From: JAHHLP01 sp041609895
Lineage (GTDB): Bacteria; Bacteroidota; Rhodothermia; Rhodothermales; JABDKH01
DNA: 13,645 bases
Direction of reading: 5' to 3'
NCBI GenBank assembly: GCA_041609895.1
Contig: JBFIPX010000079.1
Span: 1 to 13,645 of the forward strand
Shown: piece by piece, positions 8,754-13,645 of the stretch
Numbering within the stretch: the stretch's first letter is position 1
How the letters are laid out: every line of letters starts with the position of its first letter
Position numbers and translations under genes: made by a program
The notes under the pieces: model-generated
The model's input: the letters and a program-made list of their open reading frames with translations, nothing else
What the model was told of the DNA's origin: nothing
The model's database searches: none

Positions 8754-9326
8754 ATGCCAATTCAAGTAACTGCGCGAGCACATCGGATTGTAATGCGTTC
8801 GAACCTGGTGGGAACCTGCGCTATCGATGCGACGGTAGGGAATGGGCTGGATACAATGTTTCTGGCACGCCAGGTTGGCTCGGACGGACTGGTGATTGGA
8901 TTTGACATTCAACCTCAAGCCCTGGCGACAGCAACGAAGAGACTGAAAACGGCGGGCCTTTTGGCCAGGGTGAAACTGATTAACGATAGTCATGCCCGTT
9001 TGGAGCACTACCTGTCAAACCTGGGCCGTTCGGACGTTTCTGCCTGCTTGTTCAACCTCGGTTATTTACCGGGATCGGACAAATCTGTGATTACGAAGCC
9101 GGACACTACTGTTAAAGCGCTCGCCGCCGCATCCTCACACCTGATGCCGAACGGCCTGCTATCAATTGTGGCATATACCGGACATCCGGGCGGAAAAGAG
9201 GAAGCTGCCGCAGTTCGTGACTGGGCCGATGCGTTGCCGGCGGAAGAGTTCACGGTGTCGCGACCAGACGCCGAACTCAGGAGCGCCGAAAGCCCTGAAC
9301 TCACGATAATACGACGCATAAACTAA
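8754..9326 (+). CDS. mnmM: YtqB/MnmM-type class I SAM-dependent methyltransferase (probable tRNA nm5U34 methyltransferase)
   Basis: A 190-residue Rossmann-fold methyltransferase of the rRNA_methylase/YtqB family. SAM motif I is AIDATVGNGLDT (23-34), the acidic end of strand 2 is D51 in GFDIQ, and the family signatures NLGYLPGSDKSVITKPDTT (101-119) and YTGHPGGKEE (141-150) are present. These match B. subtilis YtqB, now named MnmM, which methylates 5-aminomethyl(-2-thio)uridine at tRNA position 34 to give mnm5(s2)U. The older label was putative rRNA methylase. The ATG is the only usable start: the frame upstream closes at a TAG with no other ATG, GTG or TTG. It leads the plus-strand operon and ends 11 bases before the NRDE gene. 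The family is clear; the exact substrate here is inferred from the characterised homologue and would need the cell to make nm5U through MnmE/MnmG. Confidence 0.83.
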   Translation: MPIQVTARAHRIVMRSNLVGTCAIDATVGNGLDTMFLARQVGSDGLVIGFDIQPQALATATKRLKTAGLLARVKLINDSHARLEHYLSNLGRSDVSACLFNLGYLPGSDKSVITKPDTTVKALAAASSHLMPNGLLSIVAYTGHPGGKEEAAAVRDWADALPAEEFTVSRPDAELRSAESPELTIIRRIN

Positions 9327-9337
9327 CCTCGTACCCG

Positions 9338-10093
9338 ATGTGCTTGATTCTAACAGCGTATCGCGCGATCGAGGGCACGGAACTACTTCTGGTGTCCAAC
9401 CGTGATGAGCGATATGATCGGAAGGCTAAGCCCGCGGAATTTTGGAACGACCGTGTCGACATCCTGGGCGGGCGGGATCTAGAGCAGGGAGGAACATGGT
9501 TGGCTGTTTCCCGGTCGGGTCGGCTTGCCGCCGTGACGAACATTCGGGAGCCTGGCAAGAACGACCCGCGGGCACCCTCGAGGGGCATCCTGCCGGTGGA
9601 GTTTGTAGCGCGAGAAACCGCCGCTCTTCAGTTTCTCAACGGGCTATGGGACTTTGATCGGTACAACGGTTTTAACCTGGTCCTTTGGGACGGAGAGAAT
9701 CTGGCTGCAGCAAGTAATCGCGGCGATCCGATATTGATGCCGCCTGGAGTTCATGGCATTAGCAATGGGCCTCTATCCTCGTCGTGGGCCAAGGTTCAAG
9801 CAGCTTCAGAGCTGTTTAAGGAGCTGATCAGTTCCGGTGATTTGACTAACGAGCAGATCCTTAGCATCATGCGCGATCAGTCACCGAAAGAGGACGGTCA
9901 GCTACCGGATACGGGGGTCGGTCTGGAGATGGAGCGAGTCTTGTCATCACCGTTTATACAGACAGAAGGATACGGAACACGGTGCACGACCATTGTGCGC
10001 TGCAGAAGCAACGGACAGATATTGTTTGATGAGTATACCTATGACGAATCGGCAAGAATTGTCGATGTTGCACAGTTTCAAATAGTCACCTGA
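9338..10093 (+). CDS. NRDE family protein (TANGO2 homologue)
   Basis: A 251-residue protein whose N-terminus is diagnostic: MCLILTAY, then SNRDERYDRKAKPAEFW (20-36) containing the family-naming Asn-Arg-Asp-Glu at 21-24, then GGRDLEQGGTWLAVSRSGRLA (44-64) and AAVTNIREP (64-72). The conserved Cys2 directly after the start Met is typical of the family and has prompted comparison with N-terminal-nucleophile hydrolases; I treat that as unproven. Human TANGO2 deficiency causes metabolic crises, and eukaryotic homologues have been linked to haem and lipid (acyl-CoA) handling, but the bacterial role is not settled. There is no signal peptide, so it is probably cytosolic. The ATG at 9338 is fixed by the conserved MC start. 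Two stops in tandem (TGA TAG) end the gene. It sits 11 bases after the mnmM-like gene and 42 before the hydrolase/OsmC fusion. The upstream region has no Shine-Dalgarno. Confidence 0.92.
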   Translation: MCLILTAYRAIEGTELLLVSNRDERYDRKAKPAEFWNDRVDILGGRDLEQGGTWLAVSRSGRLAAVTNIREPGKNDPRAPSRGILPVEFVARETAALQFLNGLWDFDRYNGFNLVLWDGENLAAASNRGDPILMPPGVHGISNGPLSSSWAKVQAASELFKELISSGDLTNEQILSIMRDQSPKEDGQLPDTGVGLEMERVLSSPFIQTEGYGTRCTTIVRCRSNGQILFDEYTYDESARIVDVAQFQIVT

Positions 10094-10135
10094 TAGCGAC
10101 GCATTCCTGCAAAGAAAAGTTGTTAATCCACCAAC

Positions 10136-11359
10136 ATGGAATCACGGAGAATCCAATTCGACAATGGTCGCGGGCAATTACTGTCGGCTCGTCTTGATCT
10201 GCCGGTCGATGGCGAACCGATTGCCTATGCACTGTTCGCGCATTGTTTCACATGTTCGAAAGACCTCAAAGCCATCGGCAACATTAGCCGGTCCCTTGTT
10301 TCGCGCGGCATCGGTGTTCTGCGATTCGATTTCACGGGTCTCGGGGATAGTGAGGGTGAGTTTTCCGAAACTAATTTTTCCGGCAACGCAGAAGACATCA
10401 TCGCCGCGGCCGAGATGCTGGGTAGGGACTTTATGGCCCCGGCCATCCTGATCGGTCATTCTCTTGGCGGCGCTGCTGTGTTGCTGGCAGCGGGCCGCCT
10501 TCCCCGCGTCAAGGCAGTTGCCACGATCGGCGCGCCCTTCGATCCGCAGCACGTGTCGCATCTGTTTGATGAAGCCGTAGACGAGATCAAGGGAACCGGG
10601 TCTGCAAACGTTACGATTGCCGGCCGTCCTTTCAAGATTGAGAAACAGTTTCTCCGCGATTTGTCGAAACAGAATCCTGCCCGATACATCCGCAGCCTGA
10701 AGCGAGCGCTAGCGGTGTTCCATTCTCCAATCGACCAAATTGTCGGTATTGAGAACGCATCGCTCATCTTCGATGCAGCACGACATCCCAAAAGCTTCAT
10801 CTCGCTTGACCACGCCGACCATTTGCTCACATCAGCGGATGATTCGTCCTACGTCGGCTCGGTCGTGGCTGCATGGGCAACCAAGTATATCGAAGGTTTG
10901 CCTCAGCAGGAAGTCAAGCACCTGGATCCCCGTGACAATCATGTGGTGGCCAGAATTGGCGATACCGGTTTCCGGACCGAGGTGTTGGCCAACGGCCACT
11001 CTCTAGTTGCTGATGAGCCAAGATCGGTTGGTGGCGACAACACGGGACCTACTCCGTACGACTTGCTGGTGGCTAGCCTTGGAGCTTGCACAGCAATGAC
11101 TCTCAGGATGTATGCGGACCGAAAGGATTGGGACTTGAGAGCCGTGACCGTCAGGCTACACCACGCCAAGGTGCATGCGGAGGACTGCGATTGTGATACC
11201 AAGGCGGCCGGCCGAATCGACAAGATCAAACGCTTGATTCGACTCGAAGGCAACCTGTCTGACGAACAGCGGTCGCGATTGATCGAGATAGCTGAAAGAT
11301 GCCCGGTTCATCGGACCCTCGAAGAAGGCACCGTGGTCGTGTCAACGGAGGAAACATGA
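10136..11359 (+). CDS. Bifunctional alpha/beta hydrolase-OsmC family fusion protein
   Basis: A 407-residue two-domain protein. Residues 1 to about 255 form an alpha/beta hydrolase: oxyanion region AHCFTCSKD (35-43), nucleophile elbow GHSLGG (107-112, Ser109), probable acid Asp200 (HSPIDQIVG) and probable catalytic His229 (LDHADHLL, with His226 as alternative). Residues about 265-407 form an OsmC/Ohr-type domain with TGPTPYDLLVASLGAC (303-318) and RCPVHRTLEEG (388-398). These carry the two cysteines, Cys318 and Cys389, that reduce organic or fatty-acid hydroperoxides in OsmC proteins. This fusion is a known architecture, and the likely idea is hydrolysis or release of a substrate coupled to peroxide removal, but its physiological substrate is unknown to me. 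No signal peptide, so cytosolic. The stop overlaps the start of the quinone oxidoreductase gene by 4 bases, implying translational coupling and a shared oxidative or electrophile-stress role. Confidence 0.94.
   Translation: MESRRIQFDNGRGQLLSARLDLPVDGEPIAYALFAHCFTCSKDLKAIGNISRSLVSRGIGVLRFDFTGLGDSEGEFSETNFSGNAEDIIAAAEMLGRDFMAPAILIGHSLGGAAVLLAAGRLPRVKAVATIGAPFDPQHVSHLFDEAVDEIKGTGSANVTIAGRPFKIEKQFLRDLSKQNPARYIRSLKRALAVFHSPIDQIVGIENASLIFDAARHPKSFISLDHADHLLTSADDSSYVGSVVAAWATKYIEGLPQQEVKHLDPRDNHVVARIGDTGFRTEVLANGHSLVADEPRSVGGDNTGPTPYDLLVASLGACTAMTLRMYADRKDWDLRAVTVRLHHAKVHAEDCDCDTKAAGRIDKIKRLIRLEGNLSDEQRSRLIEIAERCPVHRTLEEGTVVVSTEET
11347..11351 (+). promoter_or_regulatory. Shine-Dalgarno GGAGG for the quinone oxidoreductase gene
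   Basis: GGAGG lies 4 bases before the ATG at 11356, within the last codons of the hydrolase/OsmC gene. It is the only clear Shine-Dalgarno I can see next to a gene start in this window. It supports ATG 11356 over the upstream in-frame ATG at 11299, which would add 19 non-conserved, arginine-rich residues. Confidence 0.55.
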
Positions 11360-12336
11360 GAGCCGTATTGCCTGATCGGCCGGGAGCACCTGAAAACCTT
11401 CGAATAGTCGAGGTCCCAACGCCCAATCCTGGACCAATGGAGGTCCTTGTGCAAGTACGGGCGACGGCGCTGAATCGGGCGGACACACTGCAGCGAAAAG
11501 GGAAGTATGTTCCTCCGGAGGGAGTTACCAATATCCCCGGACTGGAAGCGGCCGGCGTCGTAGCCGACGTCGGTTCAGATGTTCGGAGGTGGAAGAAAGG
11601 TGATCGTGTTTTTGGGTTGCTGGCGGGCGGAGGACATGCGGAGTACGCCGTCTTCCACAGAGATCTTCTACTTCGGATCCCAGACAGCCTGTCTTTTGAG
11701 GAGGCAGCTGCCATACCTGAAGTCTTCTTGACGGCATTTCAGGGGCTAGTGCTGATCGGCAAGATCGCGAGGGGAGAGACGGTGCTGATTCATGCAGGAG
11801 GTAGTGGCGTTGGGACGGCGGCAGTCCAGATTGCCCGCGTGTGCGGAACCTCACCAATTGTTACGGCCTCAGCGGGAAAGCACGAAGTGTGCCGTTCGCT
11901 GGGTGCAGTACTAGCGATCGACTACAAGAGTCTTGGCTTTGCAGAAGAGGTTATGTCTTTCACCGATGGCAGGGGAGCAAACCTGATCCTCGATTTCATC
12001 GGCGCGCCCTACCTCGAGGCAAATATTCGGGCGAGCGCCGTCGATGGGCGAATTGTCCTCTTGGGTCTCATGGGCGGTTCCACTGTCGATGGCTTCACCC
12101 TTGGATCGCTTTTTAGGAAGCGCTTGACGATCACAGCGTCAACCCTCCGCACCAGACCGCTGGCCTACAAAGTCGACCTCGTGAGCAGATTTGCGGACTC
12201 GTTGATGACAATGATTGCATCAGGCAAGATTGGTCCCGTCATCGACACCGTGACAAGCTGGGAAAACATTGTCGCCGCCCACCGTCGCATGGAGGCGAAC
12301 CTCAACACCGGCAAGATCGTGCTCCGGGTCGCGTGA
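11356..12336 (+). CDS. NAD(P)H-quinone oxidoreductase, PIG3 family (zinc-independent MDR superfamily)
   Basis: A 326-residue medium-chain dehydrogenase/reductase that should transfer electrons from NAD(P)H to quinones or alpha,beta-unsaturated carbonyls, in the cytosol. The N-terminal GroES-like domain carries ALNRADTLQRKGKYVPPEG (38-56) and PGLEAAGVV (61-69), both typical of PIG3 quinone oxidoreductases; PEVFLTAFQGL (121-131) and the nucleotide-binding HAGGSGVGTAAVQIA (146-160) follow, then the late family signature STLRTRPLAYKVDL (262-275). The catalytic-zinc cysteine and histidine ligands of alcohol dehydrogenases are absent, as expected. Length matches the family. ATG 11356 was chosen because it overlaps the previous TGA as ATGA, has GGAGG just upstream, and starts with the conserved MRAV. 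It is last in the plus-strand operon and faces the DUF711-like gene across 20 bases. True substrate unknown. Confidence 0.92.
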   Translation: MRAVLPDRPGAPENLRIVEVPTPNPGPMEVLVQVRATALNRADTLQRKGKYVPPEGVTNIPGLEAAGVVADVGSDVRRWKKGDRVFGLLAGGGHAEYAVFHRDLLLRIPDSLSFEEAAAIPEVFLTAFQGLVLIGKIARGETVLIHAGGSGVGTAAVQIARVCGTSPIVTASAGKHEVCRSLGAVLAIDYKSLGFAEEVMSFTDGRGANLILDFIGAPYLEANIRASAVDGRIVLLGLMGGSTVDGFTLGSLFRKRLTITASTLRTRPLAYKVDLVSRFADSLMTMIASGKIGPVIDTVTSWENIVAAHRRMEANLNTGKIVLRVA

Positions 12337-12343
12337 CGGAGCA
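12320..12343 (+). terminator. Candidate hairpin terminator at the end of the plus-strand operon
   Basis: TGCTCCG (12320-12326) and CGGAGCA (12337-12343) form a perfect 7-bp, GC-rich stem around a 10-base loop that contains the TGA stop codon of the quinone oxidoreductase gene. It is followed by ATTTCG, a poor U-tract, so termination may be weak. On the other strand no U-run follows, so it would not serve the convergent gene as a classic terminator. Confidence 0.4.
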
Positions 12344-12356
12344 ATTTCGAAGTACG

Positions 12357-13631
12357 TCAGTGAACGCGGTTCCTATCACGCTCTGTTGCCAGGTTGCCTG
12401 CACGGCCATTCAGAAATCTGGCGCTCACGCCGGGCAGATCAACGTTGCCGTCCGGTTCCTCGGCGAGCACGATCGATAACGGCTCGCTCCGATTATGGCT
12501 CAGCAAAACGTGCTCCACGAAGGCATTCATGATTTCGGCCGTCGTGGCGTCAGACTTTATCAAGACCAAGTCACGAGCGACCCCAAGGTCTGCAGTAGCC
12601 CCAAGCCTTGTGTCCGCAGGGCCTACCTCGGCAACGTCCATCGGCGAATCGTGCATTGACATGCGGACGCGAGACGCAGCTCGATCTACGGCGGCAGCGG
12701 CGACAGTGGTCCAGGCTTCTGAGGACGAACGCGACTTTAGCTCTTCGAGAGCGGTCAGGGAAAGATTGCGCTTCTCAGGTGTTCCGACAGGAGCGGTTGT
12801 TACTACGGCCTTCCCCCTCCAAACCTTCATCCCCGAACGCTCGGTAAAAGCGTCTGCGAACTGGTTCGCAATGAACCTCGCCGCGCGGTACTGACGCGAT
12901 GCTATCTGCTGTACGTCTGATGCGATTCGCGTCAAGTCCCGGTCGTCATCCGCTGCATCGACCCACGCAAGTATCTCGTTCAGGCAAGAGAGTTCGACGC
13001 TTGCTACCAGGTCCGGTTTTCGCACATCGTGAAACAGGAGGGTGTCAGGGCAATAAGGCGCTCCGGCAACTCGGAGAAAATGGCCGGGGGTCGAGGCAGA
13101 AATGTCACCGATTTCCCGAACAACTCGCGAATAAGCCACGGCTGCAGGTGTATAGATGTCTCCTACACTCGTTGTATAGTCAAGAGAGGCATGCACCCGC
13201 TCTGTAGACGCGATTATCGAAGGAAGCGCCTTCGCTAGAGCCGTGGCGCCACGATGTGCGTCGATCGGACCGATCGCGGAGAATCCGTGCACGGCGTCGA
13301 CACGCGTATCGCGCGCAGCCGCGTCTATCGCAGATGCCACAGCAACCAAATCGTGCGCTGACAGGGAGTGCCCGATCAGTGACATAGGAGTAATGGCAAT
13401 CTGTACCTCGTCGTAGAAGAATCCGTAGTGCTCGGCTAGTTCATCAACGACCTCATGCAGCGCTCCTGCTACTCTACGAATTCGATCGTAAGCTCGCGCA
13501 GTGACGGTAGCCCCCAGCTGGCTTGCACAATCAAGGAGCGAAATCCCAAGACTGAATCGGCGCACTTCAATAGCATCGGCAGTGGCCGCGTACCGCGCTG
13601 AGCTGGTCGTCCGAGGGACTGATGACATCAC
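12357..13631 (-). CDS. Divergent DUF711-like protein; start uncertain and possibly beyond the window
   Basis: The frame encodes 424 residues from a GTG at 13631-13629, with an ATG directly after it at 13628-13626. No in-frame stop lies between this GTG and the window end at 13645, so the real start could be outside. I assign it to DUF711 from overall pattern. VRRFSLGISLLDCA (23-36) resembles the N-terminal strand of UPF0210/DUF711 proteins. VDAVHGFSAIGP (111-122) and ALPSIIASTERVHASLDY (135-152) resemble the middle motif. IYTPAAVAYSRVVREI (159-174) and the late EPLSIVLAEEPDG (383-395) also fit. DUF711 proteins have a pyruvate-formate-lyase-like fold and no agreed function. The glycine-rich CGTGLDTVP-type segment I expect before the C-terminus is not seen; DLVLIKSDATTAEIM (354-368) stands in its place. 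There is no signal peptide or membrane segment. It is convergent with the quinone oxidoreductase gene. Other assignments remain possible. Confidence 0.55.
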   Translation of the reverse strand: MMSSVPRTTSSARYAATADAIEVRRFSLGISLLDCASQLGATVTARAYDRIRRVAGALHEVVDELAEHYGFFYDEVQIAITPMSLIGHSLSAHDLVAVASAIDAAARDTRVDAVHGFSAIGPIDAHRGATALAKALPSIIASTERVHASLDYTTSVGDIYTPAAVAYSRVVREIGDISASTPGHFLRVAGAPYCPDTLLFHDVRKPDLVASVELSCLNEILAWVDAADDDRDLTRIASDVQQIASRQYRAARFIANQFADAFTERSGMKVWRGKAVVTTAPVGTPEKRNLSLTALEELKSRSSSEAWTTVAAAAVDRAASRVRMSMHDSPMDVAEVGPADTRLGATADLGVARDLVLIKSDATTAEIMNAFVEHVLLSHNRSEPLSIVLAEEPDGNVDLPGVSARFLNGRAGNLATERDRNRVH

Positions 13632-13645
13632 AGGGAAGCTCAGGA

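Noticed and set aside
8577..9008. Minus-strand open frame of 143 codons crossing the aroB-mnmM spacer
   Set aside because: It overlaps the aroB start in another frame and is antisense to the well-supported methyltransferase. It is rich in Cys, His and Arg, as expected of non-coding translation.
11299..11355. Upstream in-frame ATG that would extend the quinone oxidoreductase by 19 residues
   Set aside because: The extension is arginine-rich and unlike the family, whereas ATG 11356 has a Shine-Dalgarno, the ATGA overlap and the conserved MRAV start.
12394..12894. Plus-strand open frame of 166 codons
   Set aside because: Antisense to the DUF711-like gene. Serine/arginine/alanine-rich shadow without motifs.
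1..13645. A defence island, mobile element, biosynthetic cluster or CRISPR-like system
   Set aside because: No nuclease-helicase, toxin-antitoxin, recombinase, transposase or repeat-spacer pattern is present. RNase R and TamB are housekeeping proteins, and gene content and spacing look like a normal core chromosome region.

Overview
The window (13,645 bases, estimated by eye at mid-50s % GC) looks like ordinary chromosome from a member of the Bacteroidota/Rhodothermota/Balneolota branch. The clues are a partial DUF5687-type membrane protein (a family known mainly from Bacteroidota), a TamB protein with the C-terminal pattern usual in that phylum, an RNase R with the active-site string TIDPEDAKDFDD, and the near absence of Shine-Dalgarno sequences in front of genes. 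I cannot name a genus. I see no rRNA, tRNA, CRISPR array, insertion sequence, integrase or phage gene, and no gene-free stretch longer than about 150 bases.

Left arm, all on the minus strand, read from 8658 down to 1: aroB (3-dehydroquinate synthase, TTG start), a 79-base spacer, a 1550-residue TamB-like envelope protein (GTG start), a 23-base spacer, rnr (ribonuclease R, GTG start), a 145-base spacer, and the N-terminal 187 residues of a DUF5687 ABC-2-like permease that runs off the left edge. tamB and rnr are close enough to be co-transcribed.

Right arm, on the plus strand from 8754 to 12336, divergent from aroB across a 95-base spacer: a YtqB/MnmM-type SAM methyltransferase (probable tRNA wobble-uridine modification), an NRDE/TANGO2-family protein, an alpha/beta hydrolase fused to an OsmC peroxidase-like domain, and a PIG3-type NAD(P)H quinone oxidoreductase. 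Gaps are 11 and 42 bases and then a 4-base ATGA overlap, so this is probably one operon. The last two genes suggest handling of peroxides and electrophiles. A 7-bp hairpin at the last stop codon is a candidate terminator.

Right edge: a convergent minus-strand gene (12357 to about 13631) encodes a divergent DUF711-like protein whose true start may lie beyond the window.

I found no clear new multi-gene system. The observations most worth checking are the divergent DUF711 member, the four-gene redox/RNA-modification operon, the MnmM-like gene, and the run of non-AUG starts without Shine-Dalgarno sites in the aroB-tamB-rnr group.
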